Shown here: one piece after another, positions 35,782 to 44,823 of the stretch
Layout: each line of letters starts with the position of its first letter
How positions within the stretch are numbered: the stretch's first letter is position 1
Assembly (NCBI RefSeq): GCF_007994985.1
Contig: NZ_VOQF01000008.1
Coordinates: forward strand, 1-64,000
Reading direction: 5' to 3'
Origin: Metabacillus litoralis
GTDB taxonomy: Bacteria > Bacillota > Bacilli > Bacillales > Bacillaceae
Length of the DNA: 64,000 bases
Made by a program: the position numbers and the translations under genes
The notes under the pieces: model-generated
The model's database searches: none
Told to the model about the DNA's origin: nothing
The model's input: only the letters and a program-made list of their open reading frames with translations

Positions 35782-36018
35782 ATGAAAAATAAAAAGTCGT
35801 CTTACACTGAGATCATGAAGTCCCGTAACACAATGAAAAACGTTCCATCAGAACATCCTGTATTAGACATGTATATTCAAATGGTTGTTGATGAAGCTTT
35901 GTTTATCCGAAAAAAAGCATTGCTAGAAGAACGTATTAATGATGCACTTGACACAAAAAACAAAACAGTATTTATGACATTATCTAAAGAATACAGCGTA
36001 TTGCGTAAGTTAGGATAA
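35782..36018 (+). CDS. yhzC: IDEAL domain protein YhzC
   Basis: A 78-residue basic protein. The C-terminal half carries the short IDEAL-type helix (VVDEALFIRKKALLEERINDA). Length and position next to comK match B. subtilis YhzC. GGGGTGATC lies just upstream of ATG. The IDEAL domain is common in Bacillaceae and of unknown function. It also occurs in ComK-related regulators' neighbourhoods, which is suggestive only. Confidence 0.75.
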   Translation: MKNKKSSYTEIMKSRNTMKNVPSEHPVLDMYIQMVVDEALFIRKKALLEERINDALDTKNKTVFMTLSKEYSVLRKLG

Positions 36019-36030
36019 GTAGATTTATCT

Positions 36031-36115
36031 AAAAAGATCCAGTATCCTCGGATGAAGTATGAAGGTCGTTAGCATTTCGATCTTTATCTTTAAAAGAGGT
36101 TAGTGGATCTTTTTT
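36031..36115 (+). terminator. Possible branched terminator after yhzC
   Basis: AAAAAGATCC (36031-36040) pairs with GGATCTTTTTT (about 36105-36115) over a 64-base interior, giving a T-run for the plus strand. The large interior makes this uncertain. Confidence 0.4.
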
Positions 36116-36158
36116 GTATTCTAAGCTAAAGAAAAAACATACTAACATTTAAAGAAAT

Positions 36159-36415
36159 GTTCGTTCCATTGCGCTGCAAACATAGAATTCCCGGGGGGTG
36201 AAGCTGAGACTCCTCGCTCGGCTACGCCTGCTTATGTGTCAGCACTTCTCCCATAGGAGTTAAGTGTCTTCCGCTGTATTCCACTCGTTCTTAAAAATAG
36301 TATGCAATATTAAAAGTCCACAGTAAAAAGACCCAAACTATCAGGCGAAAGATCAATTGAACGATCACCTAATAATTCGGGTTTATTATTAGCTTAAATA
36401 CTTATGTCCCAGCCA
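36159..36415. repeat. Inverted-repeat element (copy E, left end missing)
   Basis: Contains GTTCGTTCCATTGCGCTGC, a diverged core, CTTCCGCTGTATTCCACT, an ATTAGGCGAAAGATCAATTG-type hairpin arm with CACCTAATAATTCGGG, and the right terminus CTTATGTCCCAGCC. The left GGCTGGGACATA end seen in copies B and C is absent. It lies between yhzC and aceA. Confidence 0.75.
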
Positions 36416-36448
36416 CTTTTCACCTTAATAAGAGCTTCTACCTCTTCT

Positions 36449-37729
36449 TTAAGCTTTTGTAAATTGCTCTGCTTCAGTTGAGCCCCTCAATGCTGTTGTT
36501 GATGATGTTCCACTAGAAATTGTTTGAGCAACTTCATCGAAGTACCCTGTTCCAACCTCCCGCTGGTGTCTAGTAGCTGTATAGCCATGTACCTCACTAC
36601 CAAATTCTGCTTGTTGTAGCTCAGAATATGCCGCCATCCCACGATCACGGTAGCCTCGTGCAAGCTCAAACATACTATGATTAAGTGCGTGGAAGCCAGC
36701 TAGTGTAACAAATTGGAATTTGTAGCCCATTTTTGCAATTTCTTTTTGGAAATTAGCGATTGTCTCATCATCAAGTTTCTTTTTCCAATTGAATGAAGGT
36801 GAACAATTGTACGCTAATAATTTTCCTGGAAACTTCTCATGAATTGCATCAGCAAATTTTTGCGCTTGCTCTAAATTTGGCTCAGATGTTTCACACCAAA
36901 TTAAGTCAGCATATGGTGCATACGAAAGACCTCTACTTATTGCTTGATCTATACCAGAACGAGTACGGAAAAACCCTTCAACTGTACGTTCCCCTGTAAT
37001 AAATTCGTGATCAGCAGGATCAATATCACTTGTGATTAAATCTGCTGCATCTGCATCAGTTCGAGCAATGATAATTGTAGGCGTGCCCATTACATCTGCA
37101 GCTAAGCGAGCAGAAATAAGATTTTTCACAGCTGTCTGTGTTGGTAATAAAACTTTTCCACCAAGATGACCACATTTTTTTTCAGAAGATAATTGATCCT
37201 CAAAATGAACACCTGATGCACCTGATTCGATCATCGATTTCATAAGCTCAAAAACATTTAATTGTCCTCCAAAGCCTGCTTCTGCATCTGCCACAATTGG
37301 AGCAAACCAATCGATATCACCCTCATCCTCAAGATGCTGAATTTGATCTGCTCGCTGAAGAGCTTGATTTATACGTTTTACTACATTCGGTACACTGTTT
37401 GCAGGATACAAGCTTTGATCAGGATACATGTTTCCTGAAAGATTAGCATCTGCCGCTACCTGCCAGCCACTTAAGTAGATTGCCTTTAATCCAGCTTTAA
37501 CTTGTTGAACAGCTTGATTGCCTGTTAGTGCGCCTAAAGCATGAATATAATCTTCTGTTTGAAGGTAATTCCACAGCTTTTCTGCTCCTCTTCTTGCAAG
37601 CGTGTGTTCAATATCAATTGAACCTCTTAAACGAATAACTTCTTCAGCACTATAAGGACGAGTAATGCCTTCCCAGCGTTTATCTAAGTTCCAGCTATTT
37701 TGTAGTGACTCAATTCTTTGATTATTCAT
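36449..37729 (-). CDS. aceA: Isocitrate lyase
   Basis: A 426-residue enzyme starting [15 protein letters not shown] lies about 9 bases before this ATG; an ATG five codons upstream sits within the ribosome binding site. It splits isocitrate into glyoxylate and succinate, the first step of the glyoxylate shunt. The catalytic [10 protein letters not shown] motif is near residue 186, with the metal-site block ADAEAGFGG and CSPSFNWKK further along. It is in one unit with aceB, which is transcribed first. B. subtilis 168 lacks this shunt. Confidence 0.95.
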   Translation of the reverse strand: MNNQRIESLQNSWNLDKRWEGITRPYSAEEVIRLRGSIDIEHTLARRGAEKLWNYLQTEDYIHALGALTGNQAVQQVKAGLKAIYLSGWQVAADANLSGNMYPDQSLYPANSVPNVVKRINQALQRADQIQHLEDEGDIDWFAPIVADAEAGFGGQLNVFELMKSMIESGASGVHFEDQLSSEKKCGHLGGKVLLPTQTAVKNLISARLAADVMGTPTIIIARTDADAADLITSDIDPADHEFITGERTVEGFFRTRSGIDQAISRGLSYAPYADLIWCETSEPNLEQAQKFADAIHEKFPGKLLAYNCSPSFNWKKKLDDETIANFQKEIAKMGYKFQFVTLAGFHALNHSMFELARGYRDRGMAAYSELQQAEFGSEVHGYTATRHQREVGTGYFDEVAQTISSGTSSTTALRGSTEAEQFTKA

Positions 37730-37828
37730 TTCCCATTCCCCCATTTTGTTGTGTTATATTTAACTATTCACATAAGAAAAATCAGGTTTATATTTATAGA
37801 TCTCCTGTATGAAATCTATAATTGCAAA

Positions 37829-39418
37829 CTATAGTTTTTCATAACTCGGAATTGTAAGAAACTCAGTAAAATCATCCTGCTTTACAAGTTCATCAAATAC
37901 TGAAATTGCTTCTTCAAAATACCCCTTTTTAAATGCAATTTCACCAATTGTTTCTTTAATGTTACTAATCTCTTCATCTCTTAATTGGTCATAAAGTTCG
38001 AAAGTCAGCTTTCTTCCATCCTCTAAAATTCCACGTGGATGACGAATCCATTGCCATACTTGCGCTCTAGAAATTTCAGCTGTTGCAGCATCCTCCATTA
38101 AATTGTGTATTGGAGCCGCACCTCTTCCACTAAGCCAAGAAGCTAGGTACCTTATTCCTACATCAATATTTGTTCTTACCCCCTCTTCTGTGATCGTTCC
38201 ATCAGGTACCTCTAGAAGATCCTTAGCAGTTACAGCTACATCCACTCGCTTTCGATGAATTTGGTTCGGAGTTTTCATATGCTGATTAAAAACTTCTTTT
38301 GCCACCTGTACGAGTGCTGGATGTGCTACCCATGTTCCATCATGACCATCAGTTGCTTCTCTTTCTTTATCAGCACGTACCTTATTAAATGCTTTCTCAT
38401 TTTCTTCAGGGTTATTTTTTATAGGAATTTGTGCAGCCATTCCGCCCATCGCATGTGCATTTCGCTTATGACATGTTTTGATGGCAAGCAGCGAATATGA
38501 TCTCATAAAATGAACAGTCATTGTTACTTGAGCACGATCTGGAAGAATAACAGATTCACAATGTCTAAGTTTCTTTAGATAGCTAAATATATAATCCCAT
38601 CTTCCACAGTTTAAGCCAGCTGAATGTTCTTTTAACTCATACAAAATTTCATCCATTTCAAATGCAGCCATTATCGTTTCAATTAGAACTGTTGCCTTTA
38701 TTGTACCCCTAGCAATATTTAACTCTTCCTGAGCAAAGATAAATACATCATTCCAAAGTCTTGCCTCAAGATGATTTTCTATTTTTGGTAAGTAAAAATA
38801 TGGACCACTTCCTCTTTTAACAAGCTCATGGGCGTTGTGATAAAAGAATAGTCCGAAGTCTACCAAACTTGCAGACATCCGCTTACCATCTAGTTCGATA
38901 TGCTTTTCCTCAAGATGCCAGCCTCTTGGCCTTACCTTCAACGTCGCTATATTATCATTCAACTGGTATACTTTACCGCTTTCATTTTGAAATGAAATAG
39001 ATCTACGAACAGCATCCCGAAGGTTGATTTGACCATTCATTGCATTTTCAAAGCTAGGAGATGTTGCATCTTCAAAGTCTGCCATAAATACTTTTGCACC
39101 TGAATTTAAAGCATTAATAACCATTTTTCGATCAACAGGACCTGTAATTTCAACACGGCGATCCATCAGATCTTCTGGAATTGGAGCAACAGTCCAATTT
39201 CCATTTCTAATATCCTCTGTTTCCTTCAAAAAGTCAGGAAGCTTACCTGAATCAAGCTCTTGTTGTACTTTCTTTCTTTGCTGCATTAGCTCTTGTCTTC
39301 GATTACCAAACTTTCTTTCCAGCTTTTCAAGAAAATATAATGCCTCTTGTGTAAGTACTTGATGAAATGGTTCTTGCATCTCTCCAACAACTTTACATCC
39401 TGTCATTTGGGTTGCCAT
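37829..39418 (-). CDS. aceB: Malate synthase (isoform A type)
   Basis: A 529-residue TIM-barrel enzyme condensing glyoxylate and acetyl-CoA to malate. Family motifs are VFMADFEDATSP, TIKATVLIETIMAAFEMDEI, the catalytic region LNCGRWDYIFSYLKK, and GGMAAQIPIK. It is the size of the A isoform. GAGGTG lies about 11 bases before ATG. With aceA 100 bases downstream it supports growth on acetate or fatty acids, which fits the lcfB and thiolase genes elsewhere in the window. Confidence 0.95.
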   Translation of the reverse strand: MATQMTGCKVVGEMQEPFHQVLTQEALYFLEKLERKFGNRRQELMQQRKKVQQELDSGKLPDFLKETEDIRNGNWTVAPIPEDLMDRRVEITGPVDRKMVINALNSGAKVFMADFEDATSPSFENAMNGQINLRDAVRRSISFQNESGKVYQLNDNIATLKVRPRGWHLEEKHIELDGKRMSASLVDFGLFFYHNAHELVKRGSGPYFYLPKIENHLEARLWNDVFIFAQEELNIARGTIKATVLIETIMAAFEMDEILYELKEHSAGLNCGRWDYIFSYLKKLRHCESVILPDRAQVTMTVHFMRSYSLLAIKTCHKRNAHAMGGMAAQIPIKNNPEENEKAFNKVRADKEREATDGHDGTWVAHPALVQVAKEVFNQHMKTPNQIHRKRVDVAVTAKDLLEVPDGTITEEGVRTNIDVGIRYLASWLSGRGAAPIHNLMEDAATAEISRAQVWQWIRHPRGILEDGRKLTFELYDQLRDEEISNIKETIGEIAFKKGYFEEAISVFDELVKQDDFTEFLTIPSYEKL

Positions 39419-39578
39419 CGTAGAAAGAACACCTCACTTTTTATTGTTATAATACAGTTTGTTGTAACTAAAACTAATATATAACAGTTTGAGTAAAAAT
39501 GGAACAATTTTCTTAAAAAAAAGTAAAAAAAATCAAAATAGGCTAATTGGGACTGTATTTAGCTTCCTATATAGCCAT

Positions 39579-39608
39579 AAAAAATACCTAGTGCGAAATA
39601 CACTAGGT
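39579..39608 (-). terminator. Terminator downstream of the M48 protease gene
   Basis: ACCTAGTG (39586-39593) pairs with CACTAGGT (39601-39608). On the minus strand it is followed by ATTTTTTATG. Confidence 0.65.
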
Positions 39609-39700
39609 CTAGAGAATCTGTTATAACACAGGTTAAACATTAATGGAAAATGTAAGATAAACTTTTGAAACTAAAAATCAATATCTACTTCTTATGCTTA

Positions 39701-40969
39701 TTATTTCTCCACATTTCCTTTTCCATGCTCCTCAAGGTAGATAATACGTTCAAGCATGGTTGGATGTGTATAACGGAAAATTTTTATTAATGTTGGTGGA
39801 TTTACCTGACTTAAGCCAGCTTTTGATAGTTCCTGAAAAGAGCTTATTGCTGCTTCATGGTTGTTTGTCATCTCAATCGCATACATGTCAGCTGATTTTT
39901 CCTGATATCTGGCAACCGTGTTGGACAAAGGATTTGAAGCAAATGTTAAAATTCCTAACAACAGTAAAAACAATGGAAAAGCTGTTAACTCCTTCATTGA
40001 ATGAATTTTAAGCAATGAGCCAAAACGATTGATACAGAATTTCATGAGCAAATGTATAAAAAATAGACCGAACAAACTTAACAGTAAATACCCTGCAATT
40101 CCAACATAAATATGTTTCTTAACATAATGAGCCATTTCATGAGCCATGATGAATAAGATTTCATCATCATTTAGTCTGTTTAATGTTGTATCCCATAAAA
40201 CGATCCTTGAATTCGACCCTATTCCTGTGACATAAGCATTTAGTGCATTTGTTTTTTCAGACATATTGACTTCATATACATGCTCAGCCGGAATGTCTGC
40301 TTTATCAGCTAGCTCTAAGATCTTCGTCTCTAACTCTTTGTTTTTTAAAGGTGTAAAATCATTGTATAAAGGATCAATTAAAACTGGTTGTACAAACATT
40401 AAAAACATTGAAAATGGTATAGATAAAAACCATGCATAAAGCCACCACTTTTTCTCAAACCGCCTAATTAACCAAAATACTACAATGATAATCGTAGCCA
40501 TTAGCAAATAATTAACCCAAAAATCGATAAGCTGATCCTTCATCCATGCAGGAAAGGATTGGGTTGTAATATGATAGGTTGTAGAAATTTTATAACCAAT
40601 TAAATTTACTGGTAATGACAAGAATGAGATAAATAACGATAACCAAAAGAAATAAACAGCTGATTGTAAGAAAGAAAATCTTGAAGTGGCTTGTGACCAC
40701 TCTTGTGTTTTTCTTGACAAACCTGTAATCAAAAAGACAAACAATAAAAACCATTCAAATGGGACTGTAACTAAATAAAGAAAGTTTCGTATTGTTGAAT
40801 ATTCCTGTGATAACAGCTGTTCTCTTCCTGTCATAAAGGTCTCTGGATCTGCCTGAGTTCCTATGTAAGGAGCTGGTATTCCAGTATCAGAAAACACAAA
40901 CAGATACCAATAAACGAGTAACCCATAAATAAAATAAGCAAATATCGATCGCGTTAGCCATTTTCTCAA
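39701..40969 (-). CDS. yhfN: M48 family membrane metalloprotease (CAAX-type, YhfN-like)
   Basis: A 422-residue protein starting at TTG 40969, with GAGGGGG at a 9-base distance. About six hydrophobic segments flank a zinc-protease core. The HExxH motif HEMAHYVKKH is near residue 277, and the downstream glutamate ligand lies in YQEKSADMYA. The family (Ste24/HtpX-like) cleaves membrane proteins or prenylated peptides. Role in this organism unknown. Length matches B. subtilis YhfN. Confidence 0.85.
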   Translation of the reverse strand: MRKWLTRSIFAYFIYGLLVYWYLFVFSDTGIPAPYIGTQADPETFMTGREQLLSQEYSTIRNFLYLVTVPFEWFLLFVFLITGLSRKTQEWSQATSRFSFLQSAVYFFWLSLFISFLSLPVNLIGYKISTTYHITTQSFPAWMKDQLIDFWVNYLLMATIIIVVFWLIRRFEKKWWLYAWFLSIPFSMFLMFVQPVLIDPLYNDFTPLKNKELETKILELADKADIPAEHVYEVNMSEKTNALNAYVTGIGSNSRIVLWDTTLNRLNDDEILFIMAHEMAHYVKKHIYVGIAGYLLLSLFGLFFIHLLMKFCINRFGSLLKIHSMKELTAFPLFLLLLGILTFASNPLSNTVARYQEKSADMYAIEMTNNHEAAISSFQELSKAGLSQVNPPTLIKIFRYTHPTMLERIIYLEEHGKGNVEK

Positions 40970-41062
40970 GTAGTCATTCCCCCTCGAACAAGCTCTTATT
41001 ATAGTTTAGTAAGTACTGAATTACTTTAGAACTTGAAAAAGGTCTATAATTGTTATCGTAAC

Positions 41063-41368
41063 CTACAAGAACATACTATACAAAACCAGTGTCCCTATTG
41101 ACCCCATAACAACAACAATCACATTAGCACCCGTAAAGGCAATTAGTGTTGCAGCAAGTGCACCAATAATCCCAAACACTATATCATCACTTATAAGAAA
41201 TATACCCGGCACGATTAATGCACCTAATGTAGCATATGGTACATTCTTTAATACATTTTGGACAAATAATGGTAATTTTAACGAACTTAATGCAACAAGT
41301 GGAATCATTCTTGGAATATATGTGACAATTCCCATTCCAATAATCATCATAAGGATTGTGTTATCCAT
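41063..41368 (-). CDS. azlD: AzlD family branched-chain amino acid exporter subunit
   Basis: A 101-residue protein with about three to four membrane segments and the motif TYIPRMIPLVALSS near the N-terminus. It is the small partner of AzlC; together they export branched-chain amino acids or analogues such as azaleucine. The start overlaps the azlC stop by 8 bases. Confidence 0.85.
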   Translation of the reverse strand: MDNTILMMIIGMGIVTYIPRMIPLVALSSLKLPLFVQNVLKNVPYATLGALIVPGIFLISDDIVFGIIGALAATLIAFTGANVIVVVMGSIGTLVLYSMFL

Positions 41369-42092
41369 TGTGATTCACCTCTTTACTTTCAACCTTAAGA
41401 TAAAAAAGCTCAACAAGAACAGCAGAAACAATCGTTGATAAAACAATTGCCCAGCCCGTTGAGATTGCTTGTGAAGCATAGCATAACGAGTTTAAGATTG
41501 CCGCTAGAACTGCTAAGAAAAGGACTTTACGATGCTTTTTTAAAGATGGAATGAGTAAGCCAATAAACATAGCATAAAGAGCAATTCCCATACTTTCTTG
41601 AACAGTTGTCGGAAGACTTGCTCCTATTACATAACCAATTCCTGAATTTACAACCCAGCTAGCATAAGAAATAAGCATTAACCCAAATAAATAACTCGCA
41701 TTTACAGTTCCCTCCTTTGTAGAAGCCACTGTAAATGTTTCATCTGTTAATCCGAATGAATAAAGAGCTTTTTTCCATAAGGGATCATCTTCCACTTTTT
41801 CACTTAAAGATGCTGACATTAAGAAATGACGGATATTCACAATAAATGTTGTGAATATAATTTCAATTACTCCCGTTCCAACAGCAATTAAACTTAGAGA
41901 TATGTATTGTGAAGCACCAGCAAAAACAATTAAACTCATCATGACTGTTTCAGAGAGAGATAATCCAGTTGATTTTGCTAGAAGACCAAATGTTATAGCA
42001 ACCGGTAAATATCCAATCGCAATACTTAAACCTCCTTGTGTACCTTGTAGGAAGCTAGATTGTTTCTTTCCTAATGAAGTGATTGTTGTCAT
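41361..42092 (-). CDS. azlC: AzlC family branched-chain amino acid exporter
   Basis: A 243-residue protein with multiple membrane segments. It carries the AzlC-family pattern PVAITFGLLAKSTGLS, then FAGASQYISLSL and NIRHFLMSASLS. AAAGGAG lies 9 bases before ATG. It is followed by azlD with overlap and preceded 52 bases upstream by an XRE-cupin regulator gene on the same strand. Confidence 0.88.
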   Translation of the reverse strand: MTTITSLGKKQSSFLQGTQGGLSIAIGYLPVAITFGLLAKSTGLSLSETVMMSLIVFAGASQYISLSLIAVGTGVIEIIFTTFIVNIRHFLMSASLSEKVEDDPLWKKALYSFGLTDETFTVASTKEGTVNASYLFGLMLISYASWVVNSGIGYVIGASLPTTVQESMGIALYAMFIGLLIPSLKKHRKVLFLAVLAAILNSLCYASQAISTGWAIVLSTIVSAVLVELFYLKVESKEVNHNG

Positions 42093-42143
42093 CTTCGTTA
42101 ACTCCTTTTCTAGAAAACTGATATAACTATTGATATAAACAAC

Positions 42144-42695
42144 TCAAGCATAATAAATTAATAAATAACAACTTGTTTTTCTATCTGTAAAATTAGCATA
42201 TGTATGGGTTTGAGTTGCCTCAAATCTCATTGAGTCTCCCTTTTTCATAACATATTCCACTTCTTGAATGACCACAGTTGCTTCTCCGTCACAAACTAAA
42301 ACATACTCCTCAACACTTCCATGATGACGATCAGATGTATGAACACAGCCAGGCATAATCTCCATAAAATAGATTTCAAACTTTTTTGAGGAATCAAAAG
42401 GGAAATAAGGATATACTTGTAACAATTCATTATTTTCTGTTACAGCTGTTTTTTCTGACAGTCTTACAACCGAAACAGTTGGTTCTTTTTCTTCGACTAA
42501 TGATGAAAAAGACACCTGCAATCCATTTGCTATTTTCCATAATGTATTAACAGTTGGACTTGATTCTCCTTTTTCAATTTGCGAAAGCATTCCTTTGCTT
42601 ACACCTGTTATCTGTGCGAGTTGATCATAGCTATAACCTCTAAGCTTCCGAATATTTTTTAAGTTTTCTGCAATTTGTGATTGAATTGAATTCAT
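42144..42695 (-). CDS. XRE family transcriptional regulator with C-terminal cupin domain
   Basis: A 183-residue protein starting MNSIQSQIAENL, with GGGAG 5 bases upstream. An HTH_3 domain spans about 10-65 (YDQLAQITGVSKGMLSQIEKG) and a cupin barrel about 105-180 (HHGSVEEYVLVCDGEA, then KKGDSMRFEA). Such regulators bind a small ligand in the cupin. Placement before azlCD suggests it controls amino acid export, in place of the Lrp-type AzlB of B. subtilis. The promoter carries a perfect 16-bp palindrome, suggesting autoregulation. Confidence 0.87.
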   Translation of the reverse strand: MNSIQSQIAENLKNIRKLRGYSYDQLAQITGVSKGMLSQIEKGESSPTVNTLWKIANGLQVSFSSLVEEKEPTVSVVRLSEKTAVTENNELLQVYPYFPFDSSKKFEIYFMEIMPGCVHTSDRHHGSVEEYVLVCDGEATVVIQEVEYVMKKGDSMRFEATQTHTYANFTDRKTSCYLLIYYA

Positions 42696-42718
42696 ATAAT
42701 CTCCCATAATTTGTTATT

Positions 42719-42756
42719 GTATAATATATTATACGTTTGTATTTTATAATAAACAA
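42719..42756 (-). promoter_or_regulatory. Sigma-A promoter and palindromic operator of the XRE-cupin/azlCD unit
   Basis: Minus strand: TTGTTT (42756-42751), 17 bases, TATAAT (42733-42728). The -10 lies inside a perfect 16-bp palindrome, GTATAATATATTATAC (42719-42734). A protein bound there would block RNA polymerase. Confidence 0.6.
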
Positions 42757-42845
42757 CAATTACTAAAAAATTAGTTTCTAAATCTTACTTATTTCCTACA
42801 AATCTATATTCAAGCTATCTACTAACTATTTTGAAGGTGATGACA

Positions 42846-43598
42846 ATGCTAACAGCTTACTTTGAAGAGATACAACAAAAATTAAAGTTCGTGCTGAAAC
42901 ATGAAAAAGAGAAAATGGAATTTGTTGCAGATAAAGTAGTTGAAACGATTCAAAATGATGGAATTATCCAGCTTTTCGGATGTGGTCACTCTCATATCCT
43001 TACTGAGGAGGTTTTTTATCGCGCAGGAGGGCTAGCCCCAATTAAACCTATTTTAATTGAGCCCTTAATGCTACATGAAGGTGCTATTAAATCCTCGCAA
43101 TTAGAAAGACAAAACGACTATGCAGAAGAATTCATAAAAAAACAAGACATTCAAAAACATGATCTAGTCATTGTTATTTCTACATCAGGGCTTAATCCAG
43201 TGCCAATTGATGTTGCAATTCACGCCAAGAAAACTGGTGCATATATTGTTGGTTTGAGTTCGTTTGAGTATCATAAAAGTCAATCATCTCGACATAAAAG
43301 TGGACAATATCTTGCTGATGTTGTTGACCTACCACTCAACAATCATTCAAAACTTGGTGATGGTGCATTACATTATAAGGACTTTGAAGTAGCCTTTGGG
43401 CCTACATCTACAGTCATAGGTGCAGCAATATTAAACGGAATATTAGCTGAGGCAATAAAGCTTATGATTAATAGTGGAATGAAACCTCCTGTTTTTATCA
43501 GTGGTAATGTCGCTGGAGCTGATGATCATAATAAAACACTACTAAGCAAATATAGCCATCGCATCGATTTACTAAGGTTTAACAACAAAATTCTTTAA
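42846..43598 (+). CDS. SIS-domain phosphosugar-binding protein (UPF0309 family)
   Basis: A 250-residue protein starting at ATG 42846 (MLTAYFEEIQ), with AAGGTG 6 bases before. Start codons slightly upstream overlap the ribosome binding site. The SIS domain has the phosphosugar-binding patterns FGCGHSHILTEEVFYRAGG and VIVISTSGLNPVPIDVA. The family is annotated as a sugar isomerase-like UPF0309 protein without a proven reaction. Position beside nagR, the PTS permease and nagAB suggests action on an amino-sugar phosphate. Confidence 0.82.
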   Translation: MLTAYFEEIQQKLKFVLKHEKEKMEFVADKVVETIQNDGIIQLFGCGHSHILTEEVFYRAGGLAPIKPILIEPLMLHEGAIKSSQLERQNDYAEEFIKKQDIQKHDLVIVISTSGLNPVPIDVAIHAKKTGAYIVGLSSFEYHKSQSSRHKSGQYLADVVDLPLNNHSKLGDGALHYKDFEVAFGPTSTVIGAAILNGILAEAIKLMINSGMKPPVFISGNVAGADDHNKTLLSKYSHRIDLLRFNNKIL

Positions 43599-43604
43599 TA
43601 TATA

Positions 43605-43787
43605 GGCTATGTTAAAGGTTAATGTTGATTTTTAACACATTGTTGATTGGAGTGAAAGGCATGAGACTCCTGCGGGAGAAGCGTGTCAAAGGGAGACCCC
43701 ACAGGCGCTTGCGCCGAGGAGGCTCCCGGACCGCCCGCGGAAAGCGAATGCCTGTAACGGAAATCAACAACAAAGTTTAACAGAGCC
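43605..43787. repeat. Inverted-repeat element with GC core (copy F)
   Basis: A 183-bp element. GGCTATGTTAAAGG...TGTTGATTT and AAATCAACAACAAAG...TAACAGAGCC are terminal inverted copies. The centre holds GACCCCACAGGCGCTTGCGC, CGAGGAGGCTCCCGGACC and CCCGCGGAAAGCGAATGCC. Sister of copy D at 34.4 kb. The frame read through it is not a gene. Confidence 0.88.
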
Positions 43788-43800
43788 AATATATAAATCA

Positions 43801-43850
43801 TCCCCTTTCAAGTAGATCTAAGCATGGCTACTTGAAAGGGGATTATTTTT
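43801..43850 (+). terminator. Strong terminator after the SIS gene
   Basis: CCCCTTTCAAGTAG pairs perfectly with CTACTTGAAAGGGG (14 bp), followed by ATTATTTTTATT. It may also stop transcription of nagR from the other side. Confidence 0.8.
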
Positions 43851-43874
43851 ATTATGCAAGGATAAAACACCGTA

Positions 43875-44600
43875 TCATTTCCGCTCAATCCCTATTTTAA
43901 ACTTATATCGATCTGCACGATAAGAAGACTTTACTATTTCTAATGGCGTTCCATTTTCTAAGTAGGTTTCCCTCTGTATGAGTAAAATTGGAACTCCTTT
44001 ATTGACCTTTAAATGCTTACTATCTTCTTCATTCACAATGGCTGCCTCAACAGTTTGTGTTGCGTGCCCAATACTTAAATGTAGGTTGTTTTCGATATAT
44101 TTGTATAAAGATTTCTCAAGGATATCAGGGGTTACACCAGGTACAAGCTTTACAGGGAGGTAACTAGTTTCAATTGCAATTGGTTCCTCATTAGCTAGTC
44201 GTAGCCTTTTGATTTTATAAATAAGTTCATCATCCTGTAGATTCAAACTCTCTTTAATGTCTTCGTCAGCGGGATATATTTCAAAATGCAGTAATTTACT
44301 ACCTGGCTTTAAGTTCCGTGCCAGCATATCTTCTGTAAAGCTAGTAAGGCCTTGTAAACTTTGTTCAAATTTTTGACTTGATACAAAGGTTCCTTTTCCT
44401 TTCTCTCTGAACAGGTAGCCTTTATTCACTAGGTTTGTTATCGCCTGCCTAACTGTCATACGGCTTATTTGATAATTCTCTGAAAGCTCACGTTCTGATG
44501 GCAAAGCATCTCCTGGAACTAACTCTTTAGATTCTATCGTTTTTTTTATTTGCTCTTCTAACTGAAAATACAAAGGAAGAGGAGAATGTTTGTCAATCAC
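43875..44600 (-). CDS. nagR: GntR/HutC family repressor of N-acetylglucosamine genes
   Basis: A 241-residue protein starting at GTG 44600 (MIDKHSPLPLYFQL), with AAAGGAG 8 bases before. The winged HTH spans about 10-75 (PSERELSENYQISRMTVRQA) and the UTRA ligand domain about 90-235. It resembles B. subtilis NagR/YvoA, which binds GlcNAc-6-P or GlcN-6-P and releases its operators. Two matching operator-like sites lie between the PTS gene and nagA. Unlike B. subtilis, it is not in the nagAB operon and no operator is evident at its own promoter. Confidence 0.88.
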   Translation of the reverse strand: MIDKHSPLPLYFQLEEQIKKTIESKELVPGDALPSERELSENYQISRMTVRQAITNLVNKGYLFREKGKGTFVSSQKFEQSLQGLTSFTEDMLARNLKPGSKLLHFEIYPADEDIKESLNLQDDELIYKIKRLRLANEEPIAIETSYLPVKLVPGVTPDILEKSLYKYIENNLHLSIGHATQTVEAAIVNEEDSKHLKVNKGVPILLIQRETYLENGTPLEIVKSSYRADRYKFKIGIERK

Positions 44601-44779
44601 ATAAAAATCTCCTTTCAACATCACTATTCATTATTATATTAATACTAGTAGCATTTTACAATTATAAAGAAAGGATATATTCACACATATGATAACCTTT
44701 ACATTACTATTCATTCAGGTTCATTACTGTTAAACATAGAAGCTATGATACCATTCAAAAGCATAATATTTCTAAAAAC

Positions 44780-44810
44780 AAAAAACTACCTGCATACATT
44801 CACAGGTAGT
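44780..44810 (-). terminator. Terminator of the PTS permease gene
   Basis: ACTACCTG (44785-44792) pairs with CAGGTAGT (44803-44810). On the minus strand it is followed by TTTTTG. Confidence 0.7.
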
Positions 44811-44823
44811 CTAGCTAGTCTGT

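Noticed and set aside
43619-43801. 60-codon minus-strand open frame
   Set aside because: Translation of repeat copy F; the sister copy D does not preserve the frame.
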